Below, one piece after another: positions 24,810-36,160 of a stretch of 64,000 nucleotides of DNA (the first letter of the stretch is position 1; each line of letters opens with the position of its first letter). The DNA is from Callorhinus ursinus (taxonomy: Eukaryota > Chordata > Mammalia > Carnivora > Otariidae): the NCBI RefSeq assembly GCF_003265705.1, contig NW_020326258.1, positions 1 through 64,000 of the forward strand, read 5' to 3'. A model generated the notes under the pieces. The model saw only the letters and a program-made list of their open reading frames with translations. It did not search any database and was not told where the DNA came from. The position numbers and the translations under genes are program-made.

Positions 24810-24980
24810 GCACAATAGCGGGAGGGACAGAGGGAGAGGCAGAGAGAATCCCAAGTAGACTCCGCCCTGAGCACAGAGCCCCACGCAGGGCTGGATCTCA
24901 TGACCCCTAGACCACGACCCAAGAGTCGGACACTCAACCAACTGTGCCACCCAGGCACCTCCAATATAAAGCAAAATTTT
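24711..24980 (-). mobile_element. Carnivore SINE with internal (CA)n and TSD
   Basis: The minus-strand copy starts gaggtgcctgggtggcacagttggttgag at about 24963. Its CT-rich linker region has expanded into (CA)n at about 24778-24812. Flanks ATAAAGAAAATTTTT (about 24712) and ATAAAGCAAAATTTTT (about 24965) form a target-site duplication with a 1-nt indel. The CA tract produces spurious open frames on the minus strand. Confidence 0.92.
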
Positions 24981-26145
24981 TAAAGAATACAAAACCTGTT
25001 TAACCCCACCCTTCAATTTTACTGGATACATCTTCCGCAACGGTTTTTTCCCAGCTGTTACTTTCAAGTGCCAAATTCTTCATGGGTATTGCTCTGCAAT
25101 TACTTGTCTTGAATTCCCTTTCTAATGTTTTTTGCCTTTTTAAGAGTCTCTGTTCTACCTCCTAGAAAATCCCCCAGCTGTGGTTATTGTGTAAATCTGA
25201 CCCCTTCGTCCTTGACTCAACTCTGCTTCTTTTTACTGTGGCAACACATGATGTCATATGCCAGTCCAGACATCCACCCTAGCTCTTTCCAATTAAACCC
25301 TGGGGCTATCTGGAGGGATGACTCAGCAACTTAACCTTTTTAAGGCAAAACCTTAAAAATGTGCTTTCTCTCTTTCACAAAACCAACAAAATGTGCTCAG
25401 CTAAGTCAGCCTACCAGACTGCGCAAATTTAAAAGGAGGAAACCCAATTTCTTCACATTTCTGTGACAAGCCACACCTGGTCATCACTTGTCTCTACAGC
25501 AAAGTCAGAATTTACCAGGTTAGTGCCCAGAGCAAAGCAGGGTCCCCCAAGCTGACAGATGCTGTCTCAGCTTTTCGTGATTTTTAGCTTAAACTAGAGT
25601 GGGGAGAGAGGTCATAATTTTCTCTGCAGTTCCAGCTACTTAACACCACCATCCCCTTTAGTGTTAGATCTGAGCTAGATACCAGGTCCTTCCTGCAGCC
25701 CTGCTACCAAAAGCTCTGGGAATTCTGCCTCCCTTTCCTTTCCAGTCCCTGGGTCACCAGAGTCCAATATCAGCTCCTCAGTGAGGCTAGTGGCCCCCTA
25801 CTTGCCTCTGGACTGTGAAGGGGGATGAATACCAAGGTGCAAAGTATTCCCCCATTTGGTACTTCTCAAGGATTCCACACATTCCTCAAATGCCTCCTCT
25901 CCCCAGTGCTCAGCTGCTCTGTACTTCTTGGATACAGGATGAAGCAAGGATGGGTAGGAGGTGCTGTCATGCTTTCAAGAGGTAGTTAGTAAGAAACTGA
26001 ATACACTGGTTGTAGTAAGAGTGAGGGGGTAGGAGGCACTCCCGTCATTTCAAGAGACAGTTGTTAAGACACTGAAGTGTGCTAACCACACTTCTAACTG
26101 CTGTGATATGGAGTTCACCAGCTCATAACCTTGTCTTGCAGATGT
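24981..26145. other. Unique sequence
   Basis: No gene or confident repeat. Two near-duplicate phrases ('aagaggtagttagtaagaaactgaatacac' near 25977 and 'aagagacagttgttaagacactgaagtg' near 26051) suggest a small local duplication of about 75 bp. Confidence 0.35.
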
Positions 26146-26535
26146 TATGAGCTGAATTTTGTCCCCCCCAAAAATAATATGCTGAAGTCCAAACCCCCAG
26201 TACCTCAAGATATGACAATATTTGGAGATAGGGCCTTCACAGAGGAAGTTAGGTTAAAATGAAGTCATTGAGGTGGGCCCTACTCCACTGTGACTGGTGT
26301 CCTTATAACAAGAGGAAATTGGGACACAGACGGGCACAGAGGGAAGACCAGCTGAAGACACAGGGAGAAGACAGCCATCTGCAAGCCAAGGAGGGAGGCC
26401 TCAGAGGAAACCAACCCTGCCAACACCTTGATCTTGACACTTCTAGCCTCCAGGACTCTGAAGGAGTAAGTTACTGTTGCTTAAGGCCGCTCAGTCTGTG
26501 GTGCTTTGTCACCACAGCCCTAGCAAACTAAAACA
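26146..26535 (+). mobile_element. MLT1A0-like MaLR LTR
   Basis: Starts 'tgttatgagctgaattttgtcccccc', has 'gctgaagtccaaacccccagtacct', 'atatttggagatagggccttcacagaggaagttaggttaaaatgaagtcatt', 'ggtgggccctactcc', 'gactggtgtccttata', 'cagccatctgcaagccaagg', 'caacaccttgatcttgacacttctagcctccagga', and ends 'tcagtctgtggtgctttgtcaccacagccctagcaaact'. A near-complete solo LTR. Confidence 0.88.
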
Positions 26536-26589
26536 CCAGAGTGACAGTCCCAGGTGGGGAGTCAGGAAACAATGAGTAAATAAATACCA

Positions 26590-26800
26590 ATTTTTTTCTT
26601 TGTTTTTTTTTAAGATTTTATCTTTATTTAAGACAGAGAGAGACAGACAGAGCACAAGCAGAAGGAGTGGCAGGCAGAAGGAAAAGCAGGTTCCTCGCCG
26701 AGCAAGGAGCCCAATGCAGTACTCGATCCTAAGACCTTGGGATCATGACCTGAGCAGAAGGCAGACGCTTAACTGACCGAACCACCCAGGCGCCCCTCAA
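26590..26800 (-). mobile_element. Carnivore SINE (Can-SINE)
   Basis: On the minus strand it begins ggggcgcctgggtggttcggtcagttaagcgtctgcc at about 26796 and ends with an A/T-rich tail near 26600. Possible short flanks (caatttt on both sides) fit a target-site duplication. Confidence 0.95.
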
Positions 26801-26867
26801 TTTTATAACAGTAATAAAATCGATGTCATCCTCATCTTCTGCCTGTCAGCCTTCTAAATCTTTTTCA

Positions 26868-27005
26868 TTTCTCACGATGTTCCCATAGGCTGGGTGTCAT
26901 ATCACCCCCATTTTACAGCTGAGAAAAGTGAGGCAGGCAGAGGGAGGTGAAGAGCCTACACAGTGTCACACAGCTTAGCGGTGGAGCTAAGACTTAAACC
27001 CGGGC
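26868..27005 (-). mobile_element. MIR SINE fragment
   Basis: 'cccccattttacagctgagaaaagtgaggcaggcagagggaggtgaagagcctacacagtgtcacacagcttagcggtggagctaagacttaaacccgggcagtttgac' is the complement of the MIR core, very clear. Confidence 0.88.
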
Positions 27006-27179
27006 AGTTTGACCCCAGAGTACATTTTCCATTCTCCTCCACAGTGAAGATGAAAGTTGCCAAGATAAATAAAGCAGAAAAGAGGCCCAGAAAGTGATGG
27101 GGTTAGAGAGGATCTCTGCGCTGGGTCAGGTGTCAGGAAAGACTTGGAGGAGGTGATGGAGGGAGACATGCAGGGACGC

Positions 27180-27530
27180 AGAGCAAGAGCTTCCCTGACC
27201 AGTGCAATGGCCCCAGGAGGTAATGAGGTTGGTATGCAGAGAGAAGATCAAGGAAACCAGAGAATGGAGCAGTGAGTTATGGAGAGTGTGCCTGGAGATC
27301 CTACTGGGGCTTGTAAGTCACCTAAAGCTTAAATCTTGTCAACAGGTGTCCTGGGAAGCCCTCAGGGGCTTTTAAGCCTGAGAGCAAGACCATCTGATTC
27401 ATGCTCAAAGCCAGCAATTGCTCCAGCTGCCATGTAAAGAATGAACTATAGGAGGCGCAAGAGGTATAGCAAGGACACCAGTTAGGAGCAAAACAGGCAA
27501 AAAGTGATGGTAGCTCCAATTCAGGTCAAT
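27180..27530 (+). mobile_element. Ancient interspersed repeat, family uncertain
   Basis: 'gtcctgggaagccctcaggggcttttaagcctgagagcaagaccatctgattcatg...gctccagctgccatgtaaagaatgaactataggaggcgcaagaggtatagcaaggacaccagttaggag' follows a widespread old mammalian repeat ('gggaagcca-tggagggttttaagcaggg...ctgctgtgtggagaatga...accagttaggagg'). I am not certain of its class. Confidence 0.5.
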
Positions 27531-28056
27531 TAAGGTCATATCTATGAAAATGGTGGGAAATGGTCAGTTCTGGGATTTCCTGAGAACACAGAACACCATG
27601 GTCTTCCCCTTGAAGAGGTTAAACTTGTAGAAAAATTATCACAGATGAGGTAATGGAAAAACAGGTAAAGGCTAACTTGTGAGATATTGACTGTGAGTGT
27701 AGTAAGATTCAGGAAAGAAAGGAATCTATGTGGGTCTGGGTTTGGTATTATTCCCAACTGGGGAGGCAACAGGAACAAAAATGGAAATAAGCATCATGCA
27801 TGTGGTGAACAGTCCACCTCGACAGCATGGCAGGTAGACTGGAGCAATGTTTCCCTGGGTGTTCAGAGCCAGACAGCAGAGTGTGTTTGATGGAGTGCCT
27901 ACAGGGAGCCATGGTGGAAGGGACCAGTGGGGTGAAAAATGGGAAAGAGTGGGAATTGAAAGAAAGAGACCAGAGCCTAGGACGTAAGCTAAGGGGCCAT
28001 TCTATTAGTTCAGGGGAGTTTAAATGAAGACAGTCTAACATTAAGGGACAAATATA
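27531..28056. other. Unique sequence
   Basis: Nothing recognised. Chance open frames on both strands. Confidence 0.35.
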
Positions 28057-28252
28057 GGAGCGCCTGGGTGGTTCAGCCCGTAGGCATCTGCCTTCGGCTC
28101 AGGTCATGATCCCAGGGTCCTGGGGTCAAGCCCTGCATTGGGCTCCCTGCTCGTCAGGAAGCCTGCTTCTCCCTCTCCCACTCCCTCTGCTTGTGTTCCC
28201 TCTCTCGCGGTGTATCTCTCTGTCAAATAAATAGATAAAATCTTTAAAAAAG
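28057..28252 (+). mobile_element. Carnivore SINE (Can-SINE)
   Basis: Sense copy: gagcgcctgggtggttcag, ctgccttcggctcaggtcatgatcccagggtcc, gggctccctgctcgtcaggaagcctgcttctccctctcccactccctctgcttgtg, tctctgtcaaataaatagataaaatcttt, then an A/GA-rich tail. This is the clearest SINEC in the window and a main taxonomic marker. Confidence 0.97.
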
Positions 28253-28559
28253 AGAGAGAGAGAAATACAAACAGTAGCAGAGAATCCAAAGCCCTAGTAT
28301 ATTATAACATCATAATTGAGATTTTGGTTTTACTTTTTTTAAGTGGACTATAATCTGTTGAAAGGAAATTTCAGACACAAGTAAATCAGTAAGACCATTT
28401 GCTGGTCTGCCACAACGCCACGTGAAACGGAGATAGCAATCGTCATCTTTACCCTTACCACTGAGATACAATGACACAGTCATCAGGTTGTCAGAAGCCT
28501 TAACATGAAGAACCAGGGCTGCTCAGCCCTGATGCAGGTTGCCTGTGGAGCTTCTGAAG

Positions 28560-30480
28560 TATTATATATATATATGTTGAGAAAAGTAATAAAAAATCCA
28601 TAGTTAAATAAAAAGTACAAAATCATGGACAGTGAAAAACCCTCCCTAGCTGCCAGTTCCCAGCCTTCTGTCCCAGAGGCAACTCCTGTTAAGAGTTTCC
28701 TGTGTATCCTTCCAGAGAGAGTCTATTCATATGTACACACATATGTGTGTATATGTGTGTTTAGATGTACTTAATTTTATACCCTATAAAAATGTAAAGT
28801 ATATACATATACTGTCTTAAACACAAATAAAAGACTACATACACTTTCTTTTATAAATAGCTTTTGCACTTAACCACGTATCTTGGAGATTTTTCTGTAA
28901 CAATTACCTAGAGCTATATTTTTTTATTTATTAGAGTTGTTACTTACATTAAGCCTTCAAATTGTAAAAATATTTTTATTGTTTTTTGCCTTTCATTTTA
29001 TGTTCTGTGTTTGCTTTGCTTCGTTGTGTGTGTTTTTATGAAATTTGTAAATTTGGAAGACCAATGGTCTCATTTTGTTTTTCTATAATATATACTAGTG
29101 ACAGAATCTATTGACTGCCCACCATAAACTTTATTTAAATTCAGGTTCTGTGATTTTCATCTACCTTCCCTCCTTCTATTTCACTGCCTTCTTCTCCTTC
29201 ATAACAATATTGTTATTATTGTCAATCTTGTGATTCCTAGTTCATCTAGGATTTACCTTCATTCCCTTCAATAACATTCTTATAGTTTCCTATGTGATTT
29301 TTTTAGTTTTAAACATATCTGATCTTCCTGTCTCTGTAAGATAAGGAACTAAGCTCTCTTTTACTACTATCATCTCTTTTTCTCGACCACCTGGATTTTA
29401 TTAGTTATACTATTGTTTTAACATTGTCTTGGTTTTCACCTCTCTGTTCTTTTCTGTACTCATAATTCCCATGCTTTATCCTTAGATCTATATGTAAATG
29501 AATTCATCATTTTCTGCAAACTTTTGTCACTGTTTCTCCATTCTTCTTTTAGGCAGCTGAGGTTTGTCTTCATGATGTGTTCAAGAGGCTCAGGAAGAAC
29601 TATATTCCTTGAGTGCTTGCATCTTTAAAAGATATCTCTCAGGTATTTTTTTGTTTGAACACTAATGTAGCTGGATATAAAATAGTTTTGTCTCATTTTC
29701 TTTCCCTAAGAACTTTAGACGGTGTTCTGTGTCTTCTATCCTTAAATGTTTCCACATAGAAGTCTCAAGACAATCTGGTTTTACCTCCTTCTCTGTGTGT
29801 GCTTTGATGCTTGTAGAATTGTTTCTTTTTCTTTAAAGTCCAGTAACTATATCAGGATATATAACAATGTCCATGAATCCTTCCTCCTCCGGGGCATAGT
29901 ATGCCCTATCAATGTGAAGATTTAGCTTTATCTGAAGATTTTCTTAGATGATATGCTCAATATTTTTTCTACTGATTTATTCTGTTTTCTTCTCCAAGGA
30001 CATAAATTATATGTTGAGTCATTTTTGTCTGTAATCCATGTCCATTATGCTCTATTCAGTCTTTTTTTTTACTTTTTGTTTGTTCATTTTCTTTTCATTT
30101 TGCTCTATTTTCTCAAGTCTGTGCTTCATGTCCTTGATTGTATTTTATATCTTTTCTCTTTTGGCCAAATCCAACGTTGCTTCTATCAACATAATCACTT
30201 TATTTTCCTCTTCTAGATAATTTTTATTTTCATTCTCTTGTTTTACCATTTCCTCCTCCAGCTCTTGAGTCTCTGCTTTTAGTTCTTGAAATATTGAGGT
30301 TAGTTTTTCACTAGTTATCTGAGTTTATGGAGAATCATTTTGTTGTATTTTCATCTACTCTGTTATAAAATGTTTCTTTGTGTGTTTCCTTGACAGCTTC
30401 TAGTTTATTTGTTGTTTTTTCTGAATGTTTGTTTGTTTTTGGCAATATTTTGGATCGATCCTCTGCTCATTCCTCATGAA
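28560..30480 (-). mobile_element. Antisense ancient LINE, HAL1/L1M-like
   Basis: 28590-28930 is an antisense L1M-type 3' region (ccctccctagctgccagttcccag...ggcaactcctgttaagagtttcctgtgtatccttccagaga; 'gcacttaaccacgtatcttggagatttttc'). 29560-30480 looks like an antisense ORF1/5' region ('agctggatataaaatagttttgtctcattttctttccctaagaactttag', '...cttctagataatttttattttcattctcttgttttaccatttcc', 'ttttagttcttgaaatattgaggttag'). An ORF1-like block near a 3' UTR without ORF2 fits HAL1, but the middle part (28.95-29.55 kb) is unclear. Confidence 0.55.
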
Positions 30481-32955
30481 TGAGGGAAGTTCTTCCTGGG
30501 TCAGCTATCTCTGAAAGGATGGCCTTGAGAGCAGGCAAGAGAGCACTGGGAGTTAGCAGGGAGTCTCTCTGGCTCCATGTGAAGTCTAATAGTGGGTTTT
30601 GTCAGAGTTTAATCCTTACATCACTAGAACTAACAAAGATGGACAGCCACAGAAATGCTAACCATCACAGTTTCTCCTTCACTCAGCCATACAGAGAAAT
30701 AACTTCTTGCAGATTCAAACATTTTCTAATTTCCTTCTGCTTCTTCTAGCCCCTCTGTGATGCCGCACACTGTCCAGGAGGCTCCCAAAGCCAATCTTAC
30801 ACCTTTATCTTGTTGTTCTAAACATCAGTCATACCTTGGATGTGCCCCCAGGATGGAGAAGGCAGTGCTGTGCCAGCTATACCATAGATCTCCAGTGCCA
30901 GTCCTCCTTCCTCACTGACCATCTTCATCCTGGCCCAATTTCTGCTGTTTATGGTGCATATCCCTATAGACATTTCCTGGTTTCATCAAAAATAATGATT
31001 CCTTTTTCTGTTTCTTGGTCTCTACTATTTTCTAGAGGAGGTGGAGAAGCCCTTTACACAGCGTCTTAAAATTAGTTATCTCCACAGAGAATGATTTAAA
31101 TAAATACCTAGTCTTTGCTTCTACACACAGAGATGTCAATTTAGTACATCTTCAATGGAGCATAGGCATCTCTGGGTTTAAGAAGAGCCCACAGGCAATA
31201 TATATTTAAAGTGCATTTAGGGAAACATTTAAGGTGCCACCCGATGCTACTTCTATCCAGAGTATTGACTGATGAACCAAGTAAGAGGATCTCAGAATGG
31301 AAAGAAATCAAGTAACCATTGTATTTATCCATGTCAGCACCCTAGCCATACACCTCCCCCAATGCAGAGACTACTGTTGAGATGTAAAGCTGAAGAGAGG
31401 TGGCTTCTCCTCACCGTGCTGGTTTTTCACATTTTTTTTTAATTTTGAAAATTTCAAATCAACAGAAAAGTCATAAGACTAATGCAGCATCCATGCTTGT
31501 ACTCTTCACCTAGATTCCTCAACTGTTAACCTTTGCCTTATTTGTGTAGTCTCTCTCTTTTGAACCATTTGAGAATTAGGTGTAGATGCCAGGGTACTTG
31601 ACCCCTAAATAATTGAGCATGTATCTCCTGAGAACAAGGACTCTCTTTGCCTGGTGCACAGACTGACTTGCTCATCTAGGTAGAAATAGAGACCAGGAAG
31701 AGAGAATCTGGCTTCCAGAAGCACAAAATCATCCTGAGTTGAGAAAGTAAAAGCAGGGAGTAGGGAGAAGGCAAGAAAGATGAGAGTATCTCCAGAGGAA
31801 AGAGTTCAGGCCACAAGTAAGAAATAAAAATGTTTAAGCTGGTTGCTGCCTTAAGCAGAGTAATTTTGTCCCCACCCTCACACTAGGGAATATGGCCCAG
31901 GGAATGCCACAACATTGTATAGAATTGCCTCTGTGATATTTGAAAGCAGAATTATGTGATTTTAAAATGCAAGGATTCTGAAGAACTTCAAAAAATGATG
32001 TCTGGACACCCCCACAGCCCAAGCTTCTGGCCATGGCTCCCTGATTGATGGAAAAAGCAAACACCATCTGCCCCAGCGCCCAGTCCCAGGGAGGATCCAG
32101 CCTTAGGAAAGAATTTTTGCCTTCAGTTCCCTGAATCCAACCTCCACTCCCTCCCCCTTGCCTTCTGCTGTCCTCTGGGACAGGGAGCCTGAACAGGGGC
32201 TGCCTGTCAGAGACCAAGGCTCCTGGCCATGCTTGGCCAATAGCCTACCTTGTAACCAATGATGGTAGGAGTCATTTTTCCTTTCCTTTGGATAAATGCC
32301 AAACAATTAGGAACCACTGACTTGTGAGTGAGCAGCTCATTATTGGGAATACATGATTTTGAGAAAGATTCACTATGTTTGAGCAGAACTGGGTTTCATG
32401 GCTCAGCAGCACGAGAGAGCCATATGAACAGAGCACATGGTTATGCAATAAATGGTCCACAGGGAAAGAGGGTCCCCAGCAGAAGCAGTCACTCTCGGTT
32501 TATGCCTTTTGAATTGGACGTTTATGGTTGAATTTTTAGGTCTCATAAGGCATAACGAAAGCTATTTTTTTCTGCTCTATTTAATTTTTTTGTCACAAAA
32601 CCACTTAAACTGCACAAATGATGCAAGCTCATTTATACCGACACAAACTCAGAACCTCAACCACCCTCCTCTCTCCCCTGGTTTTATATAGGAAGGTCCC
32701 AGGGATAGTCTGAACAGAACAAGGTGAGGGTCATCCTAATTCTACAAGAGGAAGGAGAGAGAGGGTTCTAATAGAAAGACTTATGAGAATGAATAATCCA
32801 TTCCTTTCTTTCCTTTAAAGCCCTGGGGTATGAAAACCACTCTAAAACTGCATCCTCCCTGCAACACTTAGAATGAGGGCAGACCAGAGTGGCTGAGTAG
32901 GAAAGAGGGTGGCACAAAGTAGAAAAAGAGGAAAAGATTAAAAGGATTTTTAAAA
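30481..32955. other. Mostly unique sequence; possible L1M scrap at 31.43-31.64 kb
   Basis: About 31430-31640 ('attttgaaaatttcaaatcaacagaaaagtcataag...cttcacctagattcctcaactgttaacctttgcc') matches a common antisense old-repeat fragment. The rest holds nothing I recognise. Open frames (for example 31834-32217 on minus) have no support. Confidence 0.35.
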
Positions 32956-33357
32956 AAGAAACAGAAAAATAAGATTTTTTTTCTTTTTAGTTTGATTCCA
33001 TTGCAGTAAGAGAACATAATCTGTGTGATTTCAGTTCTTTTAAGTTTGTTGAGGTTTGTTTTTTGGCTCAGGATATGGTTTATCTTGGTGTATATTCTGT
33101 GGGCACCCAAAGAGAATGTGTATTCTGCTGTCATTGGGTGGAGTTTTCTATGAATGTTGACGAATCCTATTGGTTGATGGTGTGTTTGAGTTCCTCTATA
33201 GCCTCACTGATTTTCTTGTGAGTTGTTTTAGCAATTGTTAAGAGAGGGGTGTGGAAGTTTTCAACTCTGTTTGTGGGTCTGTTTATTTATCCTTTCAGTT
33301 CTATCAGTTTTTGTGCCACATATTTTGCATTTCTGTTTTTGGTGCCATGTACCTTTA

Positions 33358-33412
33358 GGATTGCTATGTATTCTTTTTTTTTTTTTTTTTTTTTTTGGAT
33401 TGCTATGTATTC
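33358..33412 (-). mobile_element. Tail-only retroinsertion: poly(T)23 with 16-18-bp TSD
   Basis: GGATTGCTATGTATTC occurs at 33358-33373 and again at 33397-33412, with only a 23-nt T run between. Counting the two adjoining A residues on minus, the duplication is AAGAATACATAGCAATCC, preceded by TT, which is the L1 endonuclease preference TT/AARA. This is a reverse-transcribed poly(A) tail with no element body. Confidence 0.85.
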
Positions 33413-33587
33413 TTAATTGGTTGATCCCTTACCATTATGTAATGTTTCTCTCCATCCCTGGTATTTCCTTTGTTCTGAGGCCCACTGTATATATAGCTAC
33501 ACCTGCTTTCTTTTGATTAATGTTTGTGTTGTAAATCTTTTTCCATCCTTTCATTTTCAACCTACCTATACCATAATAGGAAATATG

Positions 33588-33738
33588 AGCCTATTGTATT
33601 TACCTATATATCTTCCGTTTCCATGTCTTTCACCCTTATGGTATTCAAAAATTCTTTTTAATTTCCTTTTCGTTTAGATTGCTTCCTTTAACCATTCTTT
33701 TAGTATAGGTCTACTGGTGACAATACCATTATTTTTGA
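33588..33738 (-). repeat. Duplicated L1M segment, copy 1
   Basis: 'ctattgtatttacctatata...tttccttttcgtttagattgcttcctttaaccattcttttagtataggtctactggtgacaa' aligns with 34232-34385 but interrupts the expected L1 order between 'ttttcaacctacct' and 'gcgagtttcttttagacagcatatag'. Confidence 0.6.
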
Positions 33739-34231
33739 AGCGAGTTTCTTTTAGACAGCATATAGTTGTGGGGTTTGCTCTTTACAAACTCTTTTAATTT
33801 GTGCATTTAGACCATTTACATTTGGTGTAATTATTAGTATGTTAAGGCTTAAGTCTGCAATTTTATTTTGTTTTCTGTTTGTTCTCTGTTTTTTTATTCT
33901 GTTTACTTTTACTTGAATTTCTGCAGCTTACTCGAATATTTTTTACAGTTCAACTTTGATTTATCTATAGTGGTTTTTAGTGTAGCTCTTTGTTTAGCTT
34001 TTTCAGTGGTTGTTCTAAGCATTAACTACATACACATCACTTATCTACTAGGGCCAACATTTGCCAGTTCCAGGAAAGTGTAGAAACCTTACTTCCCTTT
34101 GTGACCATTTATACTCCCCACTTTATAATTGTCAAATATTTCCTCTATGTACATTGAGAATCACATTGCACTATGCTATAATTTTTTGTTTCAACCATCA
34201 ATATAATTTGGAAAACTCAAGAGGAAAAGGA

Positions 34232-34385
34232 AAATCTACTGTATTTACCTATGTGTTTGCTCTTACCATATACTTTCTCCCTTTATGATGTTCCAAAATC
34301 CTTATTTTATTATTTCCTTTTTGTTTAGATAAGTTCCTTTCACCATTACTTTAGGGTGGTTCTGCTGTTGATAAATTCTGTCTTT
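34232..34385 (-). repeat. Duplicated L1M segment, copy 2 (expected location)
   Basis: 'ctactgtatttacctatgtg...tttcctttttgtttagataagttcctttcaccattactttagggtggttctgctgttgataaa' sits just before the antisense ORF1 block, where this module is expected in L1M. Confidence 0.6.
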
Positions 34386-34860
34386 TCCTTCATCAGAGAA
34401 TACCTTGATTTCCCCTTAATTAATGAAAGATATTTTTGCTGGTATAGGATTCTAGGTCGATGGCTCTTCTCTTTCAATAAATTAAAAAAAAAAAAATTGT
34501 TACTACCTTCTGGCCTCCATGGTTTCAGATGGGAAACCCACTGTCATTTGAATTCTTTTTTCCCTAGAGGTAATGTTTCATGTCTCTGGATGCTCTCAAG
34601 ATTTTCTCTAGTTCTCAGAAGTCTGATTATGATGTGTCTTTGGATTTATCCTACAGGGGATTCACTCAGCTTTTTGAATCTGTAGGTTATTTTCTTTTGG
34701 TAAAATTGGGGAAGATTTCAGCCATTATCCCCTTGAATACTTTTTCAGTCCCACCCTCGTTCTCCTCTCTTCCTGATAGTCTATGACATGAATATTACAT
34801 ATTTTGCTGTAGGCCCACATTTTCCTAAGGCTCTGCTCATTTTTTTCAGCTTATTTTTCT

Positions 34861-35106
34861 CTATTGTTCAGATTGGATTGGTTCTATTATTTTATCTTCA
34901 AGTTCACCATTTCTTTCCTCTGTCTCCTCCACTGAGCTGCCAAGCCTACTCATTGAGTTTTTTATTTCAGTTATTAAATTATTAGTTCTAAAATTTCCAC
35001 TTGGTTCTTCTCTATACCTTCTAAAAATTTTTTGCTGATGCATGCTATTTCTTTGCTGCGACTTTTTAGTGATGGCTGCTTTAAAATCCTTCCCAGATAA
35101 TTCCAA
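34861..35106 (-). pseudogene. L1 ORF1 coiled-coil remnant
   Basis: An 81-codon open piece inside the antisense L1M reads, in part, EIKNSMSRLGSSVEETEER followed by GELEDKIIEPIQSEQ. This is the heptad-like coiled coil plus 'LED...I...I-QSEQ' block of L1 ORF1p, the trimeric RNA-binding chaperone of L1 particles. Only the coiled-coil part remains open; the RRM and C-terminal domains are not intact. It is a fossil without its own promoter. Confidence 0.8.
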
Positions 35107-36160
35107 AACCAGTGTTTGTCTTTTCTCATTCAGTTTGATCTCTTTTTGATTCTATGACAAGTGATTTTTTTTAATTTAAACCTAGACATTTGGGTGTTAT
35201 AAGACTCTGAAACTTATTTAAAACTTGTATTATGACAGGTGCAAGACCTCTGACACCACCTCATAACTGCTTGTTGGGATGTCAGTCTCCACTGACAGGG
35301 TAGGGGGGATCCTTGTTACTAGTGGGTTGGAATGAGAGTTCAGGCTTCCCACTGGACCTCCAATGATACCACCCAGGCTGGAATAAGAAAGGCAGCTCAT
35401 TATGCTTCCCATATGGTCTCCACCATACTTTGAAGAGTTGCATTGTTACTGCTGAGTGCTAATGGAAGTCCCAACTCTACAATAGAATTCTTTTAATGCT
35501 ACCTCAGTGGGAATGGGGAAGCTGCCTCATTACTGCTGAATTTGAAGTTAAGACCAGACTTCCCATGTAGTCTCTGGGGGACCCATTACCCCTCAGCAAG
35601 GATGAAAATCTGGGCTTCTTGCTCCATCTTCTCTGACACCGCAGTGGCAGGCAGTTTGGGATGCCTTGTTACAGCCTGGTGGGGGTGAGAGTCTAGCCTC
35701 CCCACTCATCCTCTAGTCTTAGGGTGGGAGGCAGGGGCAGGGACAGGGGTTGCAGTTTTTTCTCTGGAGTTTGGCTGTAGTAGAACAGTTAAGGTCTTAA
35801 AGTTTTTTTTCGAGGCTGTCTCTTTCCTGGTCCTTTCACTAGAGATGTTAGACTTCCTTTGGGACATTTTTGTCTGTTACCCATTGACATTTTCGAGTTG
35901 CTGGTTTCTCCAGTATCCACTCTGACATATAAGAAGCAAAAACAAAATAAAACAAAACAAAAACCAGGAAACTCAACAGCGTTTTGTTCCTAACACCCCA
36001 AGATCTCTGGTTGGTCTTCCTTCTCTCCACCTTTTTGAGTTCTTATATTTGTTATAAAAAATACAATGTAATGTTCAAGGATTTTTAGTTGTATTTAGTG
36101 AGAAACATAGGGAAAACTACATCTACTCCATCTTCCCAGAAGCTCAAGTCAGGAAAATAA

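Larger units (their letters stand above)
32956..36160 (-). mobile_element. Antisense L1M LINE, ORF2 start to 5' end
   Basis: About 3.2 kb. 32.98-33.8 kb is antisense endonuclease-region ORF2 ('agagaatgtgtattctgctgtcattgggtggagttttctatgaatgttga', 'tagacagcatatagttg', 'catttagaccatttacatttggtgtaattattag'). 34.36-35.1 kb is antisense ORF1. 35.16-36.15 kb is antisense 5' UTR with tandem-like 110-120-bp units and the terminal 'aaaactacatctactccatcttcccagaagctcaagt'. The 3' half of the element is missing at the left edge. It carries an inserted poly(T) and an internal segment duplication, listed separately. Confidence 0.85.

Noticed and set aside
24738..25067. Minus-strand open frame of 109 codons
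   Set aside because: It runs through a Can-SINE and its CA microsatellite.
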